Shown: positions 10,825 through 22,475 of the stretch, piece by piece | Numbering within the stretch: position 1 is the stretch's first letter | How the letters are laid out: every line of letters starts with the position of its first letter | Notes under the pieces: generated by a model | The model's input: the letters and a program-made list of their open reading frames with translations, nothing else | Told to the model about the DNA's origin: nothing | Database searches by the model: none | NCBI GenBank assembly: GCA_963921195.1 | Contig: OY992537.1 | Location: 132,764,694 to 132,828,693, forward strand | Length of the DNA: 64,000 nucleotides | Source of the DNA: Pegoplata infirma | Lineage: Eukaryota > Arthropoda > Insecta > Diptera > Anthomyiidae | Reading direction: 5' to 3' | Translations under genes and position numbers: made by a program

Positions 10825-11350
10825 AAAATATTGCTATGCCCCAAAATTACAAAGCAATTTTATCGCTCGAAAAAAAATTACACTCAAAAAAAAATTTACA
10901 CAAAAATTTTTGGCCATCCAAATTGTCTATGATGGCAACAAAAATAAGATGTGTGAATTGCAAAAAGATGTTTCCCAGAGTTGCCACAATTTTCTTTATA
11001 ATTGCCACGAACATACAACCAGAAAAGTTAAAAACGACTTGGCCGAACCCATGAATACCCTCCCCCTTTTAAGTAATTTTTCTAACGTGAAAACAAAATT
11101 GTTAATAATTTTGACTCAACATTTCTTATTTGGATTAAAAAACTCTTTTTATAGTTTTTGTAAAAACAATTTTGAGTGCAATATTTTTTTTTAGTGTAAA
11201 TTTTTTTTGAGTGTAATATTTTTTTTTTTAGTGTAAATTTTTTTTTGAGTGTAAATTTTTTTTAAGTTTATATTTTTTTTCGATTGTAAACATTTTTTTA
11301 AGCGATAAAATTACTTTGTAAAATATATTTGTGGCATACCAATATTTAAA
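10825..11350. repeat. Inverted repeat with GAGTGTAAATTTTTTTT minisatellite
   Basis: Left 10825-10905 (GCTATGCCCCAAAATTACAA, GCAATTTTATCGC) pairs with the right part ending about 11350 (GCGATAAAATTACTTTG, GTGGCATACC). The right arm holds four or five tandem copies of GAGTGTAAATTTTTTTT (about 17 bp), while the left has one or two, so the repeat expanded on one side only. Confidence 0.55.
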
Positions 11351-11383
11351 AAAAACATTTAGGGTTTTTTGAAATAACAAATA

Positions 11384-11480
11384 CCCAGCAAAAATTGGCA
11401 TTACTAGTAATGGGTTTTGTAATCCGAAACAGATGTTAATAAGTAGTTACTTATTGAATGAAACACTAATTATTGTAATA
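11384..11480 (+). repeat. Solo left end of a CCCAGCAAAA element
   Basis: CCCAGCAAAAATTGGCATTA resembles the left terminus of the complete element at 25681-26415. No matching right terminus was found downstream, so it is a fragment. Confidence 0.35.
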
Positions 11481-12402
11481 AGGGCTTGAGACAAAAATAA
11501 CTAGTGAAGAGTATGGAGTTAAATAAAAAAAATGCGAAAACAGAAAAAAAATTCATATTTTTCGTTGTAATCCGTTTTTAATACTTCAAGGACCATGCTA
11601 AACGCCTTACCCATTTCCAATCGTCCTACATTTTTGTAAGACGTATTTTTACTTCGAAATGAATACATATATTTAGGGTAAGTTAGGGCCAATATCTACC
11701 AATTTATTTTTTTTGGAGCACCATATAAAATAAATCAGAGCCAAAAAATTAAAGGTGCAATATTAAAAATTTAAAAACAAATAGAAATAATTGTGATCAC
11801 ATCTCGAATTATGGCTTAAAAGTTGCGTAATTTAGAGTAGAATTTTTATAGATTTTTACAAAAAAATCTAAGGTTTCGGACTTTTTCAAAAAGTCGATTT
11901 TAATTTTTAAACGTCAAAAAATAAGTGATAATTACTTCGAATAATTTTTTGATATTTTTTTTCTAAAACTACATTTTAATACTAACAAAACGTTGTCAAC
12001 TTTTTTTAAAATATCTATACTTTTTAATGGTCAAAATTAATTAAAAATTTAATTTTTTTGAGAAAATCGCCATTTTGAAAAATTGATTACTCATGTAATC
12101 TTGAAATAATAGGCTGAAAATTGGTGTCCAAGTTGCATTTAATAAGTACTAAAACATATACAAAAATAAAATAATTCGAAAGGGGTCGGGTCTAAAAGTG
12201 AGTGATTTGGCCTGGAATGCCCCATATATACTTTATGGGGTCCCCGACCGATATTTCGATGCGTTACACACGGAATGACAAAGTGAGTATACCCCCGTAC
12301 TGTAGTTGGAGGGTAAAAAAATATTCAAAGTGTCCGATTTGAATTGGAATGCCCCATATGCATATTGTGATGAACAATGACCACTGCCTCTTACGGTACC
12401 TA

Positions 12403-12494
12403 CAGACGACGCAATATTGACGATTGTACAATGGTCAATCTTACCCACACACCATCAATATAATAGCATATTGTACATAATGTTGCGTCGTCTG
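12403..12494. mobile_element. 92-bp TA-flanked MITE (right arm copy)
   Basis: Exact mirror of the 92-bp MITE in the left palindrome arm. It was therefore duplicated with the arm rather than inserted twice. Confidence 0.6.
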
Positions 12495-12925
12495 TAGTTA
12501 GTTAAATTTCCCGTTAGCAATGCATACTTATTAATAGTTTGCAAACTAATAACAAGAATGTTTTCTTGTTGTTGTTTTTACAAATTAAATGCCGTGAAAT
12601 TTATATGAATTGTATTTAACCAAGAGACAAAAAAAAATACAACAACACTTATGCTTTTAATTTTTTATTTTTTTTTTTCGATTTTTGTAATATTCTGCAT
12701 TGCTTTAGTTTTTTTCCCTTATATTTCAGCTTTTTTTTTTTTTAATGTGTTTTAAAATTTGTCTGATTTGTATTTATTTGTTTGCAAAATCATTTGAATC
12801 ATTCAGATAATTCATGTCATTCAACACAATATTAACTTTCAAAACACATGAATGCATTACTCTATATTTGGGTGGTTTTTCCGTGAGTATTTTTTATCTC
12901 TTTAACTCTTTACTCACAAGCATTT

Positions 12926-14123
12926 GCTAAACAAATAGAGTAATTATCTGTTTTGTTATTAAAAATCATTTGCTCTACTCACACAAAAACTCATTCAACA
13001 GTAAAATAAAAGTACACAACTCATATAACTCATGAATGCAAGGAAATCAAATGTATTTGATCTCACGTTTATTGTGCATTCATTTTGCAACAAAATAAAA
13101 GTTTTATTTTTGCACACTAACTTCACATTCCTAAGTGGATTTGTAAGTAGAATGAAATGTCATTGTGGTGATTTACATTAAAAGAGTCTCACATTTTTAA
13201 GCAATGCAGTGGCATTTAATTATTGCCCAATATGTACATAAAAACGATTGCTGCTTATTTCCGACGTTACCATATAAGTTTTACATATCTACATATTGTT
13301 AAAATTATGCAAATTGAAATATCAAACAAAAAATTTTCTCCCGTGAAATTCACAAAAGAATTTTTAATTTTAAGAGATTTTACTGCATATTATTTAAAAT
13401 ACGATAAGAAAGAAGAGAAGTTGATAAAACTTCTTAAAATTGTTATGAAACTTGCATTTTTTGCATTAAGTCAATTCCGTATTAAACGAACGAAACAAGA
13501 ATTTTTTATGAAAAATTAATTAAAACTCGAACCATGACTTTAAAATTATAGATTCCATCAAACCAGACAAGAGAAAAATTCGATTTTTTTTTTAAAATTT
13601 ATAATGTATTTGAAATAAAATTTTTGTTTAAATAAATTTCTCAAAAACATTTGAATTTTAATATTTCCAAAAATAAAATCCTTAAAAAATATAGATTTTT
13701 TTTTGTTTTCAAAAATAAATTTTCAAACATTTTTAAAATATTTACTTGTTATAAATATATTTGTTTGTATGAAAATAAAATTCTTTTTTTTTATTAATAA
13801 AATTCTTTTAAGAATTTTAAATACATTTTTTTAGAATTTTATTTAAAGTTCTTTCTTGAATTTTATTTAAAATTATTTCTTGAATTTTTTGAAAAATTCA
13901 AAATTGAATTTAATCAATAACGAATTTTATTTTTTATTGTTTTTCCTTGTTTGCATCAAACAGTAAAAATATTTCCTAAAACAAATTTCGATTTAAAATT
14001 TTCTAAATTTGTTTTTTAAATGTATATTTGAGGCGTATTATTGTTACTATCATGATAATATTTATGAAATGATCATACGCTCTGTTGCACTGTGGAAAAA
14101 CTTTAACCTGCCACACCAGGTCA
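12926..14123. other. AT-rich stretch without recognised genes
   Basis: Very AT-rich, with many degenerate AAATTTTAA runs between 13550 and 14030. The 98-codon frame at 13223-13519 has no motif, no family resemblance and a Lys/Ile/Phe-rich composition that follows base content; I do not call it a gene. Confidence 0.4.
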
Positions 14124-14528
14124 CAGTAACTCGCGACCTTGGAACAACAAGGTTCTATTTGCACCAACACTACTATTGAGAAAACTAAGGTTGAATATTG
14201 TTAATCGCTTTACTAAGTCAGTTTTGACTAAATTTAAAAACGGTTTTTGAATAATTTTAAATTAGTCCTTAAATTTTATTATGTATTTGAAAATATTCGC
14301 ACTACTATATTAGTTTTTGCACAATTTGAGTCTCAAAAAGCAGATAGAACTCTGTTGCTCAACGATAAGACACATGAATTTGGACAACATGGTTCTAACT
14401 GCCAAATAGAACCTTGTGTTTCTGTAAGAAATATTTTTTTTGCAGATAGAACCTTGTGTTATTTGGATTTCAATGTAATAAGTAATACAACATTTGTTAA
14501 TCAAAAATAGCCCGTCTTACAAGGTAAG

Positions 14529-15034
14529 CCTCCCTAGTGTCCACCTGGGATCTTCATAATATTTTTTTATTTTGTAGAGCAGGAAAAATAATGTCACACG
14601 TTATTAGGGGGGGGGGGGGTACATAAGGGAAGAGAACGGTCAGTTTTTAGTCCTTGTAATGAGTATTTCATTGTAATGCTTTCATCATCGGCATGAGTTT
14701 TAATAAAATACTCCATTGCTAGGGCCATAATGGAATTTTTGCTTTTTAGTACCACCAGATGCTCCATGTTAACAGTTTTGTGATATTTGGAAGGGTGATG
14801 CTATATCGTTCACACTTCTTCCGCCAGTGCTGCCGTTGGAGTAACTGAAGTTTTATTAAAAGCCTTTTATTTCATGTGTTTTTACTTTAAAAACCTTGCT
14901 TCAGGAATTCGTTTTGCGGATTTTAATTCCTAATCGCATCTTTTAGCTACCCCAGTTGCATTATTTTTCTTCTCGAGTGTGTTAAAACTATTTTTTGGGA
15001 GTCGCAAAAGCTCCAAGCTAAGCCACTAGGGAGG
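14529..15034. mobile_element. 506-bp inverted-repeat element, ends CCTCCCTAGTG
   Basis: CCTCCCTAGTG at 14529 and CACTAGGGAGG ending at 15034 are inverted. The left end shares CTCCCTAGTGTC and GGATCTTCAT with a second copy near 63635. TSD not found. Non-coding; includes a run of ten or more G near 14608. Confidence 0.45.
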
Positions 15035-15199
15035 AAACTCTTTATTTTCAATAAGTTTCAAGACAATACTGTGCTCATGTGACTTTAAACACATATTTCT
15101 CTTTACAGTTGGTTCTAAACTCAAAAAAAAAACCTTGTCAAATTACTACAAAAAGTCCCGTAATCCCATTTTACAAATATCTTACAGTTTTCGTTGTTT

Positions 15200-16080
15200 T
15201 TTAACCAAAAATTTTTTGTCTATATATACATTTTTTTTTGTAATTTTACAATTTTTTTCGTAAATGTACAAATTCCCAAGGTAATTTTACAAAAAAAAAA
15301 AATAGTTAAGGCACGAGAATTCCTTGCAAGCATTTTCGCATCAAAAATGTTGTAAATTTCCAATTTTGTTGGTAAAAAACTTGTTAAATTACAAAAAAGC
15401 TCGTGATTTTTACTACCAATTCTCGTAAAATAGGAGGTGGAAAAACTTAGTTAAGTTACGAGATATCCTTGTAATTTTTATCGAGTCAAAAAGTTGTAAA
15501 TTTACAATTTTATTGGTGAAAACCCTGCAAATTGTTTGTAATTTTACAAGCTTATTACCAATAAAATTGTAATTTTTACTAGAAACTCTCTTAAAATAGG
15601 AGGTACTCGTAGCAAACAATCATTTTACGAGAATTTTTTGGTAACTTTACAAGATTTAAAAAAAAACATGTTAAATTATTAGAAAAGGTCTCTCGTTATC
15701 CTGTGTTAATTTGTGTTTTGTGTGATTGAAATTTACATTTTTTTTATAAATTTACATTTTTATTGGTAAAACGTTAGTTATTCGCAGCAAAAATTTACGA
15801 AAAAATTTTAAATTTACAAGAAAAAATTATTGTTCACAAGGAATTCTAGTAATTTTATAATAAAAAAAACAAAAATCTCGGAATTTTTGCAAGGAATTCT
15901 CGTAAAAAAGGATGTAGCAAAAAATCTAGTTAAGTCGCGAGAATTCCTTTTAAGTTTTATCGCGTCAAAAAAGCTGTAAATATACAATTTTATTGGTAGA
16001 AAGCTTGAAAATTACAAAATTTTTTGGTAATTTTTAATAGGAATTCTTGTAAAATACGCAAGCTTTTCTTATCATTTAAC
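15200..16080. repeat. Degenerate tandem array, about 148-bp unit
   Basis: Repeated blocks with the order ACGAGAATTCCTTG, TTGTAAATTTACAATTTTAT, TTGGTAAAA and CTCGTAAAATAGGAGGT occur at about 15309, 15457 and 15935, with weaker copies between. Spacing of the first two is 148 bp. Units contain TGTAAATTTACA palindromes. Confidence 0.5.
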
Positions 16081-16463
16081 AAGATTTTTTGGTAAGTGTA
16101 TTTGTGCAATATGCAATTTTTAATCTGTGCAACATGGTTCTGTTTCCAATTAAAGTGTCCACATGGTTCTATCTGCAAAACAATATGGGATTTTTTGGTA
16201 AACAAGGTTCTATCAGCCAGTTAGAACCTTGTTAACTGAATCTCAAACCAAAAACACGTAGATAGAACCTTGTTGAATTGAATATCTCAGAAGCTGTAAG
16301 AGATAGAGAAAAACTGAGAACGCCAATCGAAAGAGCGTAGTCGCTTTAGTGCGATGCGATATATAACTCATTTTTGAAAAAAATGTCAGTTAGAACCTTG
16401 TTGTCCCAAGGTCGCGAACTGTTGTCGAAATACTAGGGTAATTAGGACGGTTTTTTGAAACAA

Positions 16464-16981
16464 CCCAGTCAGAAAAATACAAACGGGCCAACGTTGGAAT
16501 GAAGTTGGCGGCGACTGTACCAACGTTGGCAAATCATACCCGTTTCTAAGTCTACGACGTCATTCCGACGTTGAAATGATAACAGTGGCCAACGATCGCT
16601 CGACTTTTGTTTTAACGTTGGGTTAACATTGATTTTACAAATTTACGACATTGGATTTAACTTTTGCTTAGGGATGTGTTGAAAATCTCGATGTCGTGCT
16701 TTTTAGTTACCATTTTGTACAAATTGGTTGAAAAAGCAACTACTTAAGTGTTCACTTAGATTAAAGAGTTGAGGTCTATGTAAATCGAAAACTTTTTAAA
16801 AAAATAAAAATGTTAAACTTTTAAATTATAATCTATAGTGTAGTGTTTTATGTAAACACAAAGTTGTGCCAACACAATATTTTTAGTAAAACTGTTTTAC
16901 ATTATACAATGTTGTATTTTTGGCTAGCCCAATATTGTACCAACACAAAATTTTTGGTACGGTTGGCAATTTCTGACTGGG
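16464..16981. mobile_element. 518-bp element, TIR CCCAGTCAGAAA (copy 1)
   Basis: Begins CCCAGTCAGAAAAATACAAA and ends CAATTTCTGACTGGG. Copy 2 at 20815-21332 has the same length and only scattered base changes. Flanks here are AA on both sides, in copy 2 TA on both sides, suggesting a 2-bp TSD. The interior is rich in CCAACGTTGG and TGCCAACACAA motifs. Non-coding. Confidence 0.75.
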
Positions 16982-16997
16982 AAGTTTAAACCGTTTT

Positions 16998-19655
16998 TTT
17001 TATACCCTCCACTTAGTGATAGAGGGTATATATAAGTTTGTCATTCCGTTTGTAACTCATCGAAATATCGGTCTGGGATCCCATAAAGTATATGGGGCAT
17101 TCCATGCCAAATCACTCAATTTTAGGCCCGACCCCCTTCGATTAATTTTATTTTTGGATATGTTTTAGTACGTATTAAATGCAACTTCCAGCCAAATTTT
17201 CAGCCTTTTATACCAAGGTGGTGTTGAGTAATCAATTTTTCAAAATGGCGATTTTTTCCAAAAAATGAAAAAATTTAAATTTTCAATCAATTTTGACCAG
17301 TAAAAAATATAGATATATTGAAAAAAGATGGACAACATTTTGTTGGTAGTTAAATTTAGTTTTAGAAAAAAAATATGAAAAATTATTCGAAGTAATTATC
17401 ACTTGTTTTTTATCGTATAAAAATTAAAATCGACTTTTTGAAAAAGTCCGAAACCTTCGATTTTTTTTTAAAAAATGTCAAAAAATTCTACTCTAAATTA
17501 CGCAACTTTTAAGTCATAATTCGAGATGTGATCGTAATTCGTTCTATTTTTATTCAAATTTTGAAAATTGCACTTTTTTTTTTTGACTCTGGTTTATTTT
17601 ATATGGTGCTCCAAAAAAAATAATTTGGTAAATATTGACCGTAACTTCCCCTAGATATATTAACTTGGGTGTAAAAATACGTCTCAGAAAATTTTAGGAT
17701 GATCGGACATGGGTAAGGCGTGCCGCATCGGCTTTGAAGTTTGAAAATCGGATTACAAGGGAAAATATGCATTTTTTTCTGTTTTCTTAATTTTTTTGGT
17801 ATTTTAAGTTAATTTTGAATTCAAATGGTTACAGAATTAAAATGTAGAGTAAAATGTCTCTCTATTAAGGTCATAAAAACCGAAATCGGTTTAAAATCAG
17901 CCAAGTTATTACAACTTCCCCAGGCATCTAACGTGTGGCAGACAACTTGATTAATCAATACAATCCGATTTTTGAAATTCATTGAAATTTTCTACTGTAA
18001 TAACATTTTTTTATTCTTCAAGTTCAAATGTTATTAGATGACAAGTATTTTTCATATTGTGTTTTGCTAACATTTTTTAAATTAGTGCTAAAAATGCCTG
18101 CATTTTCCACACCCTTTTGAAATCTCTATTTTAAAAAAAAAAATATTTTTTTTGTTTTAAAATTTGGAAAAGTCAAAAAAATATTACACTGAAACATGAA
18201 TAATGAAAAAATGTTATTACAGTAGAAAATTTCAATAAATTTAAAAAAAGGGCCTCGTATTTTTTAATCAAGTTGTATGGCACACGCTAGATGCCTGGGG
18301 AAGTTGTAATAACTTGGCTGATTTTCAACCGATTTTAGTTTTTAGTACCTTATTAGAAAGGCATTTTACTCCACATCATAATTCCGTAATCACTTGAATT
18401 AAAACTTAACTTAAAATACCAAAGAAATTGCGAAAACAGAAAAAAATTCATATTTTTCCTTGTAATCCGTTTTTTAAACTTCAAGGACCATGCTAAGCGC
18501 CTTACACATGTCCGATCGTCCCAAATTTTTGTGAGACGTATATTTACCTCCAAATGAATATATTTAGGGTAAGTTAGGGTCAGTATCTACCATTTTTTTT
18601 TTTGGAGCTCCATATAAAATAAATCAGAGCCAAAACATAAAAGGTGCAATTTTAAAAATTAAAAAAAAAATAGAAAGAATTGTGATCACATCTCGAGTTA
18701 TGGCTTAAAAGTTGCATAATTTAGAGTAGAATTCTTATAGTTTTTTACAAAAAAATCGAAGGTTTCGGACTTTTTCAAAAAGTCGATTTTAATTTTTAAA
18801 CGTCAAAAAATAAGTGATAATTACTTCGAATAATTTTTTCACATTTTTTTTCTAAAACTACATTTAAATACTAACAAAACGTTGTCCAACTTTTTTTAAA
18901 ATATCTATATTTTTTACTGGTCAAAATTGATTGAAAATTTAAATTTTTTCATTTTTTGGAAAAAATCGCCATTTTGAAAATTGATTACTCAACACCACCT
19001 TGGTATAAAAGGCTGAAAATTTGGCTGCAAGTTGCATTTAATACGTACTAAAACATATCCAAAAATAAAATTAATCGAAAGGGGTCGGGCCTAAAAGTGA
19101 GTGATTTGGCATGGAATGCCCCATATATATTCATGATGCCCGATCGATTTTAAGACATTCTAGCGATGTCCGTCTGTCCGTCTGTCTGTCTGTGGAAAAT
19201 GCTGTCGCGGACAAAATATTGCACAGGGATGACTGAAACTTAACATATTTATTGGAAGTTCTCCCGAGAAGTTTGGTATTGCATTTGAGCGATATCGGTT
19301 CAGCGGTTCAAAAGTTATGAACGAAAATGTAAGCACACTTCAAAAATTTCAGTACATTCAACATAACCTAAAAATACAAAATGCTTTAATTCGGCTGCTG
19401 GTTGACATATGTGAACATAATTGAACACCTAATGGTATTTATACAAGTACGAACATATTTTTTGACAAAAAAAAGGGGGAAAAAATCGCGGATTTTTTTT
19501 ACCAAAATTTTTTTTCGCGGAAATTTTTTTTTCAAATTTTTTTTTTCAAAAGTAATTTCTTTTTAAATAAAGTTTTTTCAATAATTTTTTTGAAATTGTG
19601 GAGGGTATCACTGCATTCGGCAAGGCCGAATTTAATTTTTTACTTGTTTTGGATT
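16998..19655 (+). mobile_element. mini-me/DINE-like element (plus strand) with the same foldback insertion
   Basis: Head 16998-17093: TATACCCTCCACTTAGTGAT, CATTCCGTTTGTAACTCATC, GAAATATCGGTCTGGGA, CCATAAAG, then TA repeats. After foldback B come TTCATGATGCCCGATC, TTCTAGCGATGTCC and the microsatellite (GTCC/GTCT)n at 19167-19195. The body includes GATATCGGTTCAGCGGTT. The tail ends with hairpin ATTCGGCAAGGCCGAAT and TTACTTG at about 19645. Both ends lie in T runs. No coding region. Confidence 0.7.
17094..19122. mobile_element. Foldback element B, TIR GGGGCATTCC
   Basis: Same family as foldback A but more complete: arms of about 930 bp (17094 to about 18020 and about 18205 to 19122) around a 185-bp loop. 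Motifs such as GATGCCTGGGGAAGTTGTAA near the loop occur inverted in both arms. It lies in the same TA site of its host mini-me as foldback A does. Non-coding. Confidence 0.75.
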
Positions 19656-19753
19656 GCAACGGTCGGTTTTTTTAAATCTTAACTATTCGAAAACCGGTTA
19701 GACCGGTTTTTCGACTTCAAAACCCATTTTTTTAATCTACCTTTTATGTAGCA

Positions 19754-19879
19754 TTCACACTTGCGACCTTAAACAAGTTGTTCAATAAAACACCAGTAAC
19801 AGAATAAAAACGTAATGGATACAGAACAAAGACTTTTTAAACATGTCACTCTTGAACACTTCAAAACAGCAAGTGTGAA
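19754..19879. mobile_element. 126-bp MITE, TIR TTCACACTTGC
   Basis: TTCACACTTGC and GCAAGTGTGAA frame 104 bp with partial internal pairing (ACAAGTTGTTCA / TGAACACTTCAAAA). Similar ATTCACAC termini occur at 50469-50890 and 62660-62775. Confidence 0.5.
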
Positions 19880-20659
19880 CACCGTATTAGAAGCAGTTTT
19901 TTTAGTGTAATTTGATTGCTAAAAAAATGTTTAAAAAATCCCAACTGAATGCAAAACAAGTAACAAAAATGATTTCGCCTTGGCCGAATCCATAAATTTG
20001 AATGCAAATCATTTCTGGAAGTGGTAAATTTTTAGGTATAAAAAATTAGTAAAAAAAAAATAGTGAACATTTTTGTCGACTATCAATATTTTATTTTGAG
20101 TAATTTTTTAACGTTTGCTAGTTATTTTTGTTTAAAAATAAAAAAGTTTGAAGTAAAAAACTTTCCAGTGAAATTTCAACATTTGTTAAATGCTTTTCAT
20201 TTTCCTTTGTTTTTCTAAATTTTCGATTGTATTTAAAAATTTTCATTTATATTTAAAAAATTTATAAATGCTTTTCAGAAAATTCCATTTGTTTTTCGAA
20301 GTTTTCCATTTATATTTCAAAATTTTAAAAAATTTTCATTTGTATTTCAGAAATTTTCATTTCCATTACAATTTGTACAAATGGGTACAAACCTGGAAAC
20401 AATTGGAAATTTCTGAAATATAAATGAAAATTTATGAAATAAAATTGGGAATAGTGATAAACAGAACCAAATTTTTCGAAACACCAACAATATCTACTTT
20501 ATATTGGCCGTGATCGTAATTTTTGCCTTAATTTGAAAAAAACCGAAAAAACTGGTTTAACCGGTTTTTTGTCAGTTTAAAAAATCGAAACCGGTTTTTT
20601 TAAAATGCTGATTTTCGAACTATTCGAAAACCGGGGTTTGAAAAAAGTTGAATACCCAA
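19880..20659. repeat. Low-complexity TTTTCATTTATATTTC repeats and AACCGGTTTTT motifs
   Basis: Between about 20180 and 20450 the motif AAATTTTCATTTATATTTC recurs in degenerate form on both strands. At 19670-19740 and 20540-20640 ACCGGTTTTT/AAAACCGG motifs are clustered and partly inverted, as at 22476-22730. No gene. Confidence 0.4.
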
Positions 20660-20730
20660 TAGGGCGTTTATCAAAAACTTTTTTTTTTTTGCAAGAAATG
20701 AAACATAATTTTTTATATTTTTTTTATCTG

Positions 20731-22070
20731 CCCGAGTAAAAACAATTATATATAGATGTGTATAGTTTTATCCAATCATATAAAACAATACATGATTACA
20801 TATAACTAAATATACCCAGGCAGAAAAATACAAACGGGCCAACGTTGGAACGAAGTTGGCGGCGACGGTACCAACGTTGGCGAATCATTCCCGTTTCTAA
20901 GTCTACGACGTCATTCCGAGGTTGAAATGATAACAGTGGCCAACGATCGCTCGACTTTTGTTTTGACGTTGGGTTAACATTGATTTTACAAATTTACGAC
21001 ACTGGATTTACCTTTTGCTTAGGAATGTATTGAAAATCACGATGTAGTGCTTTTTAGTTTTCATTTTATACAAATTGATTGAAATAGCAACTACTTAAGT
21101 GTTCACTTAGATTAAAGAGTTGAGGTCTATGTAAATCAAAAAAATTAAAAAAAAATAAAAATTTTAAACTTTTAAATTATAATCTATAGTGTAGTGTTTT
21201 ATGTAAACACAAAGTTGTGCCAACACAATATTTTTAGAAAAACTGTTTTGCACTATACAATGTTGTATTTTTGTCTAACCAGACATTGTACCAACACAAA
21301 ATTTTTGGTACGGTTGGCAATTTCTGACTGGGTATTTTCTTAATTTTCATATGGAGTTGTATGTAATTTCATATTATTTGATGATAATTCAGATATAAAT
21401 AAATATGGCTGATGTTATTATATAAAATTATATAAGACACAAGTATCTAAACTTTATTTTATATAAAAATATATGTTACGTCACCTTTAATTATACAAAA
21501 TTATATATTAAACTAAACTTACATTTTTTCAAGAGCATTTAACATATAATTATATATTCCTTACGTGATGTCATATATAACCATATATGTTTTAAAAAAA
21601 ATGTTTTTTTTTACAGTTTGAAATTTTTCTAAGATTTTTTACTGTTTGTTATTTTTCTAAGTTTTTTTTTTACAGTTTAAAAATTTTACAAGTATTTTTA
21701 CAGTTTGATAAACTACATCTTCTGGTTCGAAGCGTACACAAACTTTATTTGGTGTATGTATCGTTGACCTGCGATGTATTTTATTGCAACCAAAAAAGGA
21801 TTCACCATAACCCGATAAAATTTTATACAATTAGATATAATTGTATCTTATTGTATCCAATCAAATATAATTTGATGCCATTGGATAGAGACAAATTTCG
21901 GACAAAATTGTATCAAACTATATACAAATGAATAAAATCAGAAATTAATAAATCCAATTTAATGCAATTCTATCCACCATTTTTTGGATAAAATTATATC
22001 GAATTGTATTCGAGGACAGATCAAACGTTATATAATTTTATGTGACACCATATGAAATTTTTTACTCGGG
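20731..22070. mobile_element. TIR element CCCGAGTAAAAA, itself hosting a 518-bp element
   Basis: CCCGAGTAAAAACAATTATA at the left and TTTTTTACTCGGG at the right. TG flanks both ends and is single in the uninterrupted relative at 25138-27324 (TTATGGTGCC), which supports a 2-bp duplication. Without the nested 518-bp element it is 822 bp long, full of ATATAATTATAT-type repeats and non-coding. The frame at 21749-21931 is not convincing. Confidence 0.6.
20815..21332. mobile_element. 518-bp element, TIR CCCAGTCAGAAA (copy 2)
   Basis: Same length and orientation as the copy at 16464-16981, differing by scattered substitutions. The left terminus reads CCCAGGCAG here. TA flanks both sides. It lies inside the CCCGAGTAAAAA element. 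Confidence 0.75.
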
Positions 22071-22475
22071 TGGTGCCTTGTTTACCAAAACCGGATACAT
22101 TACTTCTAAATGTTGCTAGCCTCCTAAAAAAATATTCCCGTTCAAAATTATAAGTTCAAGGATCACTTAAAAGTAAAAAATCTGAATTTCCCGTTTTTCA
22201 ACCTCAATAACTCGAGAAATAAGCTATGTATAAACGGCATGTTGAATCCGTCAGATGGGTCTTTTAAACACCTTTCATTTAAAACCAATCTGACAATTGT
22301 CACTTTAGTAGAAATGTTAAAAAAAAAATAAAAAAACTGGGAAAAACTCATTTTCTCACCCATTTTATCGGAAATTGAAGAGGTGCATTTGGTATTTTGT
22401 TTTTGTAAAGTTAAGAGTTATTTTATAACTTAGCATTGAGTAATCCAGCCTTAAAGACTTTTTCTAGATTGTAGT

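Larger units (their letters stand above)
9246..12223. mobile_element. Foldback element A, TIR GGGGCATTCC
   Basis: Ends GGGGCATTCCAGGCCAAATC and its inverse, with inverted arms of about 700 bp (9246-9960 and 11515-12223). Arms include the paired motifs GGATATGTTTTAGTACTTAT and ATAAGTACTAAAACATAT. It sits in the TA microsatellite of a mini-me element, so its own TSD cannot be told from the TA repeats. The interior contains a MITE and T-rich repeats. The frame at 10631-11194 is AT-driven and I do not call it coding. Superfamily unknown. Confidence 0.7.
8663..12318 (-). mobile_element. mini-me/DINE-like element (minus strand) carrying a foldback insertion
   Basis: Read on the minus strand. The head (12318-12224) is TACCCTCCAACTACAG, then CATTCCGTGTGTAACGCATC and GAAATATCGGTCGGGG, ending in a TA-rich site. 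After the foldback insertion come TTCTAGCGATGTCC, a GTCC/GTCT microsatellite (9203-9172) and a tail ending in the hairpin ATTCGGCACAGCCGAATTTA near 8680. A TA run, core, GTCY run and 3' hairpin match mini-me elements of Diptera, which are related to DINE-1 (non-autonomous Helentrons; relation inferred). Both ends abut T runs, fitting T/T insertion. Confidence 0.65.
7790..12925. repeat. 5.1-kb nested palindrome with nearly identical outer arms
   Basis: Left arm 7790-8403 and right arm 12319-12925 are inverted copies. I saw one base change (ATTATAAGC / ATTAAAAGC), an 11-base indel next to a homopolymer, and poly-A/T length changes. The junction of both arms with the centre is an oligo-T run. 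The centre holds a small inverted repeat (8412-8658) and a mini-me element. Near the inner edge of each arm lies GGGGCATTCC (8370 and 12355), the same terminus as the central foldback. No outer TSD found. Confidence 0.8.
14124..16424. mobile_element. 2.3-kb inverted-repeat element with AACAAGGTTCTA motifs
   Basis: Left end CAGTAACTCGCGACCTTGGA and right end CCAAGGTCGCGAACTGTTG are inverted with a few differences, followed by ACAACAAGGTTCTA on both sides. The 12-mer AACAAGGTTCTA or one-base variants recur about ten times, all within 350 bp of either end (for example near 14144, 14397, 14448, 16126, 16153, 16201, 16268, 16391), which looks like an array of transposase-binding sites (inference). 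No TSD identified. The interior holds a MITE and a degenerate tandem array. Superfamily unknown. Confidence 0.55.

Noticed and set aside
10631..11194. 187-codon open frame on the plus strand
   Set aside because: Composition (Phe, Lys, Leu, Ile) follows base content, it lies inside a foldback element across an inverted repeat, and no family motif is visible.
13223..13519. 98-codon open frame
   Set aside because: AT-driven composition, no start context, motif or neighbour that would support a gene.
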